From positions 269,810,944 through 269,874,943 of the forward strand of contig NC_133662.1 in assembly GCF_037893015.1 (NCBI RefSeq): a stretch of DNA of 64,000 nt, written 5' to 3'. A program made the position numbers and the translations under genes. Of this stretch, positions 1 to 10,929 are shown in pieces. The notes below the pieces were generated by a model. It worked only from the letters and a program-made list of their open reading frames with translations. It made no database searches and was not told the origin of the DNA. The DNA is from Macrotis lagotis. Taxonomy: Eukaryota > Chordata > Mammalia > Peramelemorphia > Peramelidae. Numbering within the stretch: position 1 is the first letter of the stretch; each line of letters starts with the position of its first letter.

Positions 1-534
1 TTGAGATGGTTGAAATAGATGAGCATTGCTAAGGTTTCTTCTTCTTCTGTAACTTCAAAAGTCTCTAGATCTAAATCTATGATCTCCTCTGAGCACTGAG
101 TCTGTCTCTATTATTTGATCTTCCACTCTTCACCAGAATAATTACAGGAAATCCATCCTTTTCTGTCATCCAGTGTGGCGGCTCCCTCTCTCTTTAAAAA
201 CTCCATCGCATTAACATTTTAATAAAGATGTCATTCCTGCCTATGCCTTCTTTCATCTAAGAAATATTGACCAGATATGGTTGAAGCCTGACTCCTGGGA
301 CACTTCACAGCAGACCTCCTTCTTGACAGATATCAGTCTAATGACTGATTTACAATGGTCATTCTGGTCATCCTGTATTTTAATGGAATAAATGGCTAAT
401 TATCAGCTTTTTCATTCTTTTGTAATATTCTCCTTAAAATCTTGAAAACCAATCTCAGTGCATTTCAGATTGTATTGATGATGGCATGGAGAGCTTTTTT
501 AATTTTGATAATGTCACAAATACCCCATTCACTA
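1..534. other. non-coding, nothing recognised
   Basis: AT-rich single-copy-looking sequence. I see no gene, no recognisable repeat and no splice-flanked coding exon in it. Confidence 0.5.
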
Positions 535-1320
535 AACTTCAATGACTCCCTATTACCTCCAAAGCCAAATGCAAAACCTTCTCCCTGGCATTCATAGCCC
601 CTCATAGGCCTACCTACCCTGCTCCTTGCTTTCCAATCTTCTTTTACCTTGCTCCCCATCACGTTCTCTCCAATTCAGTGTCACCAACCTCCTGGATGGT
701 CCACAAACACTTTATCTTGTACCTCTGGTCATTTTTGTGATTCTTCTTAATGCTTCGAATGCTTTTCTTCCTCATCTCTGCCTCCTGACTTTACTGACTC
801 CCTTGAAGGCCCGACTAAAATTCCACCTTCTACTGGAAACCTTTCCCAATCTCTCTTAATTCTAATGCTTTTCCTCTATTGATTTGTTGCTGTTGTTGGC
901 CAGCTGACTTTCGTTGTGCCTAGCCCTTAATGACTCTATTGGGGGTTTTCTTGACAAAGGTACTAGAGTTGTTTGCCTTTTCCTTCTCAAGCTCATTTTG
1001 CAGATGGCAAAACTGAGGCAAACAAGGTAAGTGATTTGTCTAGAGACACAGAGTTAGTAAGTGTCTGAGGCCAGATTTAAGATTCAGAAGATGACTCTTC
1101 CTGTCTCCCAAGCCCAACACTATCCATCATGCCACCTAACCATCCTCCTTTTGCTTATTTCCTACTTATCCTGTATATAGTTTATTTGTACTTATGTGTT
1201 TCCTTGTTTTCTTTATCATGAACTCTTTGAAGACAAGGACTGTCTTTTGGTTGTTTTTTTATATCCTTAATCCCTAGCACATAGTAAATAAATATTTAAT
1301 AAATGATTATCGATTGAATT
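535..1320 (+). repeat. L2-type LINE 3' end, split by a SINE
   Basis: The sequence carries the typical end of an L2/CR1-type LINE: ACTCCCTATTACCTCC, then the stretch decoding to the C-terminal end of the reverse-transcriptase ORF (AAATTCCACCTTCTACTGG, AAACCTTTCCCAA). The 3' end follows: GAACTCTTTGAAGACAAGGACTGTC, CTAGCACATAGTAAATA and an AATGATTA-like tail near 1300. Frames are broken, so it is a dead copy. A reverse-oriented MAR1-like SINE interrupts it at about 888-1143. Confidence 0.75.
888..1143 (-). repeat. MAR1-like SINE (antisense)
   Basis: Read on the minus strand it has the marsupial SINE head and the MAR1 body. On the plus strand this appears as GGGGTTTTCTTGACAAAGG, then CTCATTTTGCAGATGG and AACTGAGGCAAAC, ending in TGCCACCTAAC. 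It is inserted inside the L2 3' end, so it is younger than that element. Confidence 0.75.
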
Positions 1321-4300
1321 ATTGATTGTATCTGGAGGCCTTAACCATCTTCTCATTCTGTGGCACCTTTGGCTTTTCTTCACATTCTCTTTTCAAAACT
1401 TTACAGTGGAGTCTAAATAAGTAGAATCTAAGTCTCACTGTTACCACCAATGAGAACACAGTCTTATGGAAACATCAAATTTGTTCTGCTTTGTGTCTCT
1501 TCTTGTCTTCCTTCTTGTTACATCTGCAAATGCAGTCTAAAATTATCTCACTTAACTGTTATCTCATGCCAAGCTCTCTATAAGATTCCTTTCCCTTCAG
1601 TTGATTTTTTGATTGTGATGAGATAATCCTAGTTCAAAAAGTATCCTCCCATCACCATCCTCATTAATATTTTACAAATGAGCTTATAATGTACTAAATC
1701 ATAACAGCGCTAGGTTTCTGTGTCCATTTGTTTGGGAAAAGAAGGGATTGCTTTATTTTTTTCTTTTTTGTAAGAAGATTTTGGGTTCTCTTGGCCCTCT
1801 CCTTGGGCCACCTGTTCTGCATCAATTATACATTTCCTAAAAAGTGGAGAAAAGCAATGTTGGTATCTCCCTTAGACCATTCACCATTTTTTTTAAATCT
1901 GTGAACTGGATGGAATCATCATAACTGAACTCAGTATCTACTTAGGCTTGAGAATAGGAAGGTGCCTTAGAGATGATCTATTTAAATCCCATTTTATGGA
2001 TGAATAAACTGAAACCTTATGAGGTTTAATGGTTTGCCAAAGGTCACAAAAGTCAAAAGGAGAAAAATGAGGATTCAATTTTATGTATCCTGATTCCAGA
2101 CATACTGTTTTTTCTGACATTTGGTGCTATCTTTTCTTTTTTCCAACATTAGCTTTTCTTCTAATTTGTTACTGATTTTGACCCTCACTGGAAATGCCCA
2201 TGGTATCTGGAACCAATCATATGCTATCTATTGAAATATAGTCCTTTGTAACAAAGGTCTGCACTATTTCATTCATCTGATGTCTTAAGAGTTTCTTCCC
2301 TAGTATACTTACCTATTTACTCATCTTACTCCCCCTCCTAGTAGATGCATATTTGTTGGGGATACTATAGAAGGGCAAGTCTCCCATCCTTGTTTCATCT
2401 ACTTTATGGATAATTAAATTCTCAGCAAGTCAAGGGCAGTGTGGATAGCTCTCAGTTTCCCTTTTTGTAAAAATGAGGGGCTAGGACTAGATCATCACTG
2501 AAGGCTGACCCTTCTAACTCCTACTCTGTAGTCCTATAAAGAGTGAATGAAAGTTGGATATTTAGGGATAGACAAATCAGAGCAAAACAAACCTAGCTGA
2601 CTATGTGGTGTGCCCTAGTCTCATTTTCCCAGGTTAGTCGTATTCCCTTCTCAGGCTGCTCAGTATTTCCCTGAAGTGTTAGAATGTCTCACACATAAAC
2701 CCTCATCAGACAATGTTCCCTCACACATTGCTAGCCACCAGTGATTACATTCCCTCTACTAATTAACTAAATAACATTAATTGGCTTTTACAAAATGTTG
2801 TTTACTTTGCAGACATTGCAAAAACTAAGATTAGAAAAATTCTTTCTCTTCCAATAACTCAAGAGTAAACTCTTCCCATACCATTTTAGAAACTGAGGGC
2901 TTTGACTAAACACAATTGGTAAGTCACCTTGATCCCATCAGGTTCATGTCCAAATGTGGCAACACTCCTAGAAGAAACGCTTATCTGCATCACTGGACTA
3001 GATTCCAAAGTTCAGTCCTTGCTTTTTGAAACCTCTGCATTAGACTTCTATAAAAATAGACTGTGGACTTAATCACTGAACCTCTTGGCATTGCTTTCTC
3101 CTGAACAACCAGAATACAAGATTGTAAGCTGCACTCTCCTCTCCTTCACCTAAAAAAGATAGCACAAATGCCAAGACAAAGAACCAAGATCTATATTTAT
3201 GGGATCCATGTTAGTTCCAGATGAGTAGGGTCCAAGGATTCTCCATTCACAGCATTGTCTCTCTCCAGAATGCTGCCAGACTGGAGGAAATGAAACCAAG
3301 GGAGGAAATGAGGATGATAATTGCCTTATGAATGCAGCTCCAGTGGCTTCACAGTTACAGCCAATCATAGAGACTCCTTTTCATTACATGGTTAGAAGAT
3401 CTAATCCAATGACATAATGTCTATAACTCCTCCAAAGTCTACATGGACATTGTAGTAGCAAAACATTCTGTACATGCCTAAACAAAGTGGGCTCGTTGAC
3501 CAATTTTCTCTTGGACTTGACATGTCCTAGTCTCCTGCTGATTCAAGGTGAGTGAAAAATAGTTACAAAGACAAATGCAATTTCTACAAATGCAGTCTAT
3601 AGAAGCCTTATTAACTCCACATATGAATAAAAAAAAGATTCCAAGATTGCTAGGGTAGAAAAAGTTAAATAGAAGCATGGAAAATGGAGCTCTCATTTTT
3701 TGCAAAAGTTTGCTCTTAAGTTTTGCCAACTGGAAGATATGAGACCAGGGTAGACATTTCCTTATTCTGTTTTTCAACTATCTGGATCTTATTAGGCTAT
3801 TATGGTCAAATCAAGTCTCCACATTTTAGGAGGGATGTGAAGTTGGCCTATGTCCAAAAAAGGAGTAGCAAAAATGATTAAAGGGATAGGAAAGAGGTCT
3901 TCTGAGGAAAGGTAAAAAGAGTTCAAATTGTTTGACCTGGAAAAAAAAGACTAAGGAATTGCTTAATGCCCTTTATTCAATTCATTCGGGGGGATTGTTG
4001 CTTGTCTTCCGAATCATTGCACTACAGGTCAGGTTTGAAATTCTTATTTGCATCTCCAGGCAGCCATGTTATTTAGAAATGCAGATGGCCCTGCTGAAGT
4101 GGGTTCCATTGCAAGGCCAATGGGAAGGGGCATTCCCAGGTTAATCAGCTCAACTCAGAGAAGAGAGCAGAGTAAATGAGGACAAGAACAAAAGGAAACT
4201 TGGAAAGATGGAAAAAGCATCAAGTACAAGGACAGACAGCAGCAGAGCATAAACTCCAATACAAGAACACAAACCTGGCTTTGCCACTGCTTGGTTCAAC

Positions 4301-6399
4301 AGCAATTTAAGCAATAGCTACTCTAGCCAAAGCACTATGCTAGACACTGAGGAAACAGAGAAAAGGCAAAAATAATCCCTGTCCTCAAGGAGATTACACT
4401 CAAATGGGGGAGACAACATGCAAGTAACTATGGACAAAGAAGGTATAGACAGGACAAACTAGAAATGAGCAAGAAGGCAGAGGGAGTGGGGAAACTTCTT
4501 GTAGAAAGTGGGACTGTACTTTTTGCTAGCAGTTGGTTTCAGGAAACCTCCTAAAAGGAAGACTACATATGATCTAAGAGAATTTCATAAATGAAGAGTA
4601 GGAAGGGACCTTAGAGGACATCCATTCCAAGTTGGGTCCAAAGTAAGGGGCCCTTACCCACTCACTGGCTGTAGAACCTACTCCCTTCAACTCATCATCA
4701 TGTTCCCTAAATTGTGATGTCCATGACCCCAAGGCTTCAGCTACAGTCTGACTGAGTCAGAGGAGCTCAGCACCAATCACTGGCCTAGTCCTGACACTTC
4801 ACGGGTCTTTCTTAACAAAGCCTCAGTTTGTATTCACTTTTCCAGTTGACTTTCCATGTCATACCACTGACTCCCATTGGCACTGTTGCCCATCAAAACC
4901 CACAGAAACCTTTCACACAAAGTCATTTTGTCACAATTCAGTTTAATCTGGCAACTAATCAGCTAGCACTTTCTCAATGTGGGGCTCAAGGAAGACAAAC
5001 AAGAGTAAATCACTGTCTCAGCTCTCAGGAATCTTATTACCAAGTGAAGGGACCAAGGCAGGTACACAATAAAAATACAAGGTAATCATTATAAAAATAC
5101 AAGGTAATCATTTACAAGTGTGAAAGATTGCCGAGAACCAAGTTGGGGAGTAGCATTGCTAAGAGGAGAGGAATCAATGCCTTCTGAAATTGGAGGAGCA
5201 AAAACTTCATTGAGGAATGAGACTTCTGAGACGAACATTAAAAAGTGGGCAAATTGTTTATTGCCAGAGATCAAGGTGAGACATTCTGAACAGGCCAAAA
5301 TCTGGTAAATGGAGAGTAACCAATTCATTTAGGGAACTGAATAACCAATAGAGCTCAACAGTATCCTCGAGTCCAGGAAAAGAAGTATTAGGAGAAAAGA
5401 GGAAAGAGAAAGTTTACAAAACACAATTGAGGAGTTCACTCTTAGACAAGATTATTAAAGACAGAATTTGTTGGCATTGAAAAAGAAATAGAGTCTCCAC
5501 AAGAAAAAAGTCAAACCAAACAACCTATTTCTCTTCTGGACAGATTTTCTAAGCTAATAGGTCAGAAGAATGCTGTGGTCATGACACTCCTGAGTTTTAT
5601 CATGATATTCAAGAAAGTTCTTTCTGATACCCTAATTCAACATTCAAACTATTCAACATTGGTTAAACAACCAGATCCAAAAAGTAATGATCAATAGATG
5701 TCAGCTATTCACTGCAAGTCTTCAATAGAGTGCCTCCAGGATCTCTCTTGGTCTGTGAGAAAGGGGAAGAAAATAAACATTTATTAAGCACCTACTATAT
5801 ACCAGGCACTGTGTCAAATGCTTTATAAACATTGTCATATTTGTTCTATCCTGTTCAACTGTAACAATTAAGAAGGTTCAAGAAACATAGTTTTTGGTTA
5901 ATTTAATCCTTTTATTAATAAGATCAGCACATTATTAATAAAAGGATTATCATTTGACCATCTCTCTTAGACCAAAAGTGATCATAGTGGCAAGCTCACA
6001 GTTTATAGGCCCTTTGAAGAATAAATATTCCTGAGGGATGGAAATTAACCTGGATAGACTAACACAGTGGGAGAGGTGGACTATATTAAAATGATGGTCA
6101 TGGAGTATGTGACTTAGATCACTCAAATCTTGGCCAGAGACCTCCATTTTCACATCACCAGTCTTGAAAATAGAGAGAATCAAACTTTCCCCAGGCCTGT
6201 CTAAACAAATACAACGCTTAGCCCATATTTAAATTTTCTTTTGCAACCTAATTAAATCTTGTTCTGAGTGAATCTCTGAGAGAGATTTCACACACTAGTT
6301 GGCTTCTGATTGAGGAAGTAGAAAAGGGGAAAACCTTGGATCTAATGGAATAATTAGCTAGTAAATATAAGAGAGAAATATTCATTTCTTAGAGGACTT
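1321..6399. other. non-coding with old repeat remnants
   Basis: No gene is supported. Visible pieces are MIR/MAR-like antisense fragments at about 1940-2110 (CCATTTTATGGATG, AAACTGAAACC). A short LINE-like scrap lies at about 3825-3965 (AGGAAAGGTAAAAAGAGTTCAAA, LINE C-terminal-like). Copies of a common old interspersed repeat lie at about 4310-4440 and 5770-5850 (TACTATATACCAGGCACTGTG), and a MIR-like piece at about 4585-4640. A 22-bp perfect tandem duplication sits at 5069-5112. All short ORFs here look random. Confidence 0.5.
5069..5112. repeat. 22-bp perfect tandem duplication
   Basis: A 22-bp unit that ends AAGGTAATCATT occurs twice in immediate succession (5069-5090 and 5091-5112). It is probably a replication-slippage duplication with no evident function. 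Confidence 0.8.
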
Positions 6400-7650
6400 T
6401 TTAAACATTTAGTCATTGTTCTTCATGCTTGAAGATGACCAAAATGACATCATTATGCCAGGATCAAGGTCTGGTGTGATGATATGAATGATGTGACCAT
6501 ACAAGCTTAGCAGGTTCTATCATTGGTCAGAACAAATAGTCCATATGAATATTTGGAGTGGACATGTCTATAAATTTGCATATCTCACATTTCTTTTGTA
6601 CTATTGCAATTCTTTTAACACAGAACTTCTTTTGATACTTCATTTGGGCATGCTGTGCTGAGTGTCATTGTCTCCCATGTCTCACAATCAGTTCCAGAGT
6701 TCTTCAGAGAGGCCTTAAGACTGTTTTTGTAACATTTCTTCTGACGTCTGCGTGAGCAATTGCCTTTTGTGAATTAAGGCATATGTTCATTTGGCATTCA
6801 GACAACCTGTCCAGCCCATTGTAGTTGCCTCTCTGCAGCAATGTTTAAATGCTTGTCAGTTTATCTCAAAAAGGGACCTCAGTGTCTGTACTTTATCTTT
6901 CCAGGTGATCTTCAGAATCTTCCTAAAACAATTTAAATGGAAGCAATTCAGTTTCCTGACAGGGCAATGGTAGACTGTCCAGGTTTCATAGGCATATGAC
7001 AATGAGATCAAGAAGGGCTCTGTAGACCTTCAGTTTGGTAAATTATACTAGAAATTCTACCAGGGTAAGAGAACTTATTCACCACATTCAAAATTTCTCC
7101 CTTTGCTGTAACCATGGATTGATGATATGGTGATGGCTTATGGAGAACCTGTGTTTTCTTGGTATTGTTAGGCCAAAATGAGCACAAACATCAGAGAAAT
7201 GATCCATACATTGTTGAATCTCAGCTTCAGAGACTGCATTGAGTACCCCATCATATGCAAATAAAAAGTCAAATACCAACTCTGCCTCTACTTTAGTCTT
7301 GGCTTGCAGCCTTTTCAAACTAAATGATTTATTGACTGGCACCTGATTTTGATACTGTTTTCATCCTCATTGAAGTATCTGACAATATTTCCATGATTTT
7401 CTATAAACCCTCAAGGTTGACAGTACCTTTGTTCTACTTCTGCATTTCTCCTGAAGCTTAGGGCACCAAACATCATATCAACCCTTCCTTGGCCCTTTCT
7501 GAAAACTGAGTCTTGGGTAGATGACTATCTTCCAGGTGAAGGATCAGCCTATTAGGCAGACTCTGGAAAGAATCTTATGAGCAATGACTAAGAGAGAAAT
7601 ACCCCCTGTGATTGTCAGAGGACCATCTGTTTGGTATTTTTTTTTCCTTT
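6400..7650 (-). mobile_element. RTE-type LINE fragment (antisense, broken)
   Basis: On the minus strand, 7088-7342 translates to a degenerate reverse-transcriptase segment. It has the patterns FDFLFAYDGVLNAVSEAEIQ and FSDVCAHFGLTI. These correspond to the catalytic F-A-D-D region and the following E(A/T)EMQ...F...C..FGL.I helix of RTE-clade LINEs. The second aspartate of the YxDD/FADD box is replaced (AYDG), and stops interrupt the frame on both sides. The 3' end lies at about 6405-6450 and, on the minus strand, reads ATGATGTCATTTTGGTCATC. The same tail sits on several SINEs in this window. Family assignment is from motif memory. Confidence 0.65.
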
Positions 7651-7779
7651 ATGGAGATGTACAATGGAGGCTTGATGAACAAAGAGACTTTAAGAAACTG
7701 AAGCCCAGAGAGGCTAAGTCTAATTCAGTGCTTAGCAGCATGTCTGATACATAGTAGGCACTTCATTTTATTGTGGGTT

Positions 7780-7914
7780 GGTTTTTTTTGCAAGGCAATG
7801 GGGTTAAGTGACTTGCCACAGCAAGGGAATTATTAAGTGTCTGAGGTCACATTTGAACTCAGGTCCTCCTGACTCCTGAGCCAGTACTCTATCCAGTGCA
7901 ACACCTAGCCACCC
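7780..7914 (-). repeat. WSINE1-like SINE (antisense)
   Basis: The plus strand shows the reverse complement: TTTTGCAAGGCAATGGGGTTAAG, then ATTATTAAGTGTCTGAGG, and ends CACCTAGCCACC. Confidence 0.8.
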
Positions 7915-7947
7915 ATCATATTTTTAATTAAATGCAGAAGAGTTTAT

Positions 7948-8205
7948 AGGGCAGTTAAGGTGCACCATAGTGCACAGACTTCTAGGTTGGAGTCGGTAGC
8001 ACTCATCTCCCTTGAGTTAAATCTGGCCTCAGTCACTGACCAGCTGTGTGACCCTGGGCAAGTCACTTCACTCTGTCACAGTCTCTTCATCTATAAAATG
8101 AATTGGAAAAGGAAATGGCAAACCACTCCAGTGTCTTTACCAAGAAAATCCCAAATGAGGTCACAAAAAAGTTGAACACAGCTGAAAATGACTGAAAAAC
8201 AGCAA
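7948..8205 (+). repeat. MAR1-like SINE
   Basis: tRNA-derived head (GGGCAGTTAAGGTGCACC), then CTGTGTGACCCTGGGCAAG and the long MAR1 body AATGGCAAACCACTCCAGTG ending in an AGTTGAACACAGCTGAAAATG-type tail. Inserted next to an antisense WSINE1-like copy. Confidence 0.8.
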
Positions 8206-9903
8206 ATTATTTACTCTTATCATTTCTGACATTCATGTGTATGGCCTTGGGCAAGTGACTTTATCTTACTTGGCTTCACTTTCTTCCCTTGTACAATGAT
8301 GGGGCTGGGTTGGATGGCCTCCTACAGCAGAAGTCAACATGTATTTGAGGTACTATGTTAACTTGTATACTTTTTTTCTATCTTAACTTCACCTAGAAAA
8401 AGAGATTGATCTCAGGGACCACCAAGGGAGGAGAGATTCAAAGGGGAGGAAGGGGGTGGGTTGGGGGTAGGGGTCCAGCCTGCTCTCTCTCAGCCTCCCT
8501 TTCTTATCCTGTCACAGCATATTAACCCAGGTGGTGTTCAGGGATGGCCTCCAAAAACAGAAGACTTTCAGGGAGGAGTGAGAAGAATGGAAAGTGAGCA
8601 CAGATCTCCTGTCCAGAGCTGAGCTTACCTGGGCAAGCAGCTCAACCCTTATGCAGCTGAGGCTGTTCCAGAATAAAAGGGTCCTTTCCCTTTGCCTTGT
8701 GTGGTTTAGCTCTATTATCTTTGGTACTAAAAAGAGGAATCCTATGTGAGTGCCCATGAGTCTCCTCACATCCTCTCCTTGTTGAGGAATATCTGCACAG
8801 GACCATTTCCTGATCCCAGGAGACCCCTTCAGGATGTAGGGCCCAGCGGGGGCCGTCCACTCAGTTTCAGGCCCCAGAACCGTGGCAACACCTGACCAGG
8901 TTGCCCTCCTCTCACTTCCTCCAAAATTAGAGTTGGCTTAAGTCTCATTCACGAATCAATGTGAACTTGCATCTTAGCAGGGATTATGGGACGGCAGCAT
9001 AACTTCTAGCGCCTTTTGAAATGAGAGAATATTTGCTTATTGACTTTCTTCAATTATCAAATGATTTATTTTTTTCTCCCTCATTTCTCCTCCTGGGTTT
9101 GGAGATGTACTAAGTAAACCTGGTCAAGTGAAACAAATCCTCCTATTGGCTGTATCCCCAAAAGGGAATCTCATGAACCCTCACTCCTTTATCTCTCTTT
9201 CATGAAGGGTCAGTGGTTTTCATTCTTAGGGCTCTGCAATCCCTCTGATAGTCTTTGAGACTTAATTGTTGGGGTTTTGCTGTTTTCATTGTCTTTGTTT
9301 TTGTAATATTAATCTGTAATTAAATAAAGAACATAAGAGGTGCCACTTAAGTTGGAAAAAGATGAGACTGGGCAGACTTCTGATCCCAATGATGGCGAGA
9401 ATGCTTTCTACTAAGACAAGTTGACTCCCGTTTTGTGTGTTATAGGGACCAGAGAAGTTCACTGAATTGCTACCCTGGAATCACCCAGCCCACAGGACAC
9501 AGAAGAAACAGGACTGGAACCCAACTCTACCTCATTCTACAGTTTCTTCTTCCTTTACATCCAATGCCATGCTGCTAACCTCACCATGGCTAAGTGGAAA
9601 GAAAAAAACTTTAGAAAAAAGAATGATAATAATAATAACATATTTTCATTTGACTTGAAAGTATTTAACAGACAATTCATTTGGGTCCCACAGCCAACCT
9701 GTGAGGTAGGTACTATTTTTATCCACATTTTACAAAGGGGAAAACTGAGGCTTAGAGAGGCCCTGGGTTGAATAGCTATTAATTTCCCTCAGCATGAAAT
9801 GAATCTAGGTCATCCTGACTCTATTCCCTAGGTTTTCTTGGTTTTTCTATCCTGCCTTCTAGCAAAGACAAAGGGGTCAAGGGTCAAAGTCAAAAAGGGA
9901 ATC
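8206..9903. other. non-coding, largely unique
   Basis: No gene supported. Short MIR-like tracts occur around 8225-8330 (GGCCTTGGGCAAGTGAC) and 9690-9800 (CATTTTACAAAGGGG, AACTGAGGCTTAGAG). The rest resembles ordinary intergenic sequence. Confidence 0.5.
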
Positions 9904-10060
9904 TGGGGGGTGGCTAGGTTGTGTAGTGGATAAAGCACTGGCCTTGGAGTCAGAAGTACCTGGGTTCAAATCTGGTCTCAGACACTTAATAATTACCTAG
10001 CTGTGTGGCCTTGGGCAAGCCACTTAACCCCATTTGCCTTGCAAAAAAAAAAACTTAAAA
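9904..10060 (+). repeat. WSINE1-like SINE
   Basis: Contains head GGCTAGGTTGTGTAGTGGAT, middle CAGACACTTAATAATTACC and tail TTGCCTTGCAAAAA followed by an A-rich run. Confidence 0.85.
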
Positions 10061-10084
10061 AAAAAGGGAACACTAATAATTATT

Positions 10085-10232
10085 TGGGGCAGCTAGGTGG
10101 CAAAGTGGATAGAGCACTGGCCCTGGAGTCAGGAGGACATGAGTTCAAATCCAGCCTCAGATATTTAATCATTACCTAGCTGTGTGACCTTGGGCAAGTC
10201 ACTTAACTATATTGCCTTGCAAAAAAAAGGGG
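10085..10232 (+). repeat. WSINE1-like SINE
   Basis: Starts GGGGCAGCTAGGTGGC, continues to TTAATCATTACCTAGCTG and ends TTGCCTTGCAAAAAAAA. Only about 25 bases separate it from the preceding SINE. Confidence 0.85.
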
Positions 10233-10929
10233 GGAATCTGAAGATCTGAGACCAGCAGCCCTGGTCAATGGGATACAAGATGATTGGGGGGTGGGGGGTG
10301 GGACAGAGAATTAAGGTACCAAACAGTGAGACAGATGAATGACCAGAAGCGAGCTAAGAAAGCCTACAGTTGGTTCTGATGACCCAGATTAAGTATGGAG
10401 ATCTTTGTGGTTTGTAAGGCTCATAATCTCTTCCTCTATTTTGGTTACCTAACCCCCCCACACACACAGTTTACCCCTTCTGTAGGCTCCCCTGGAGTTC
10501 TTTCTGACTAAAGATCACCTAAGAAACTGTTTTAGGACCCCAGCAGTAGAAAACCCCAGAAAGTGGGAGATTCAGATACAGAACTGGAAAGCTCCTCAGT
10601 GGTCATCTTACCACATCTTTCCTCCTTCTACAGAAGAGTAGCCTAAGGCCCAGGGACCAGGAAGTCTGCATGACTTGACTAAAGTCTAACACTGAGTAAA
10701 TGGGATTTGAACCCAGGTTCTCTACCTCCATAGCCAAGGCTTGTTCTACCCTATAAAATAGAAGTTAGAAAATCTGAAAGAATGGACAAATCAGTAGAGG
10801 CCTGAGTTTCCTGGGGGAAAATGTTAGGCTTCAGGGTTCTGGGGGGACTGTTGTCACTCATGCTACAAGAGTTTTGAAGTAGTATTAATTTTTAAAAATT
10901 TTTTAATTTAATTTTTAAATTTAATTAAA
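10233..10929. other. non-coding, MIR-like remnant
   Basis: No gene. A MIR-like fragment is visible at about 10580-10745 (CTACAGAAGAGTAGCC, GGGATTTGAACCCAGG). The end is very AT-rich and leads into the 3' end of an antisense LINE. Confidence 0.5.

Noticed and set aside
9904..10230. tRNA-like A and B boxes (GGTTCAAATC-type) in SINE heads
   Set aside because: They belong to SINEs; no cloverleaf-capable functional tRNA gene was found.
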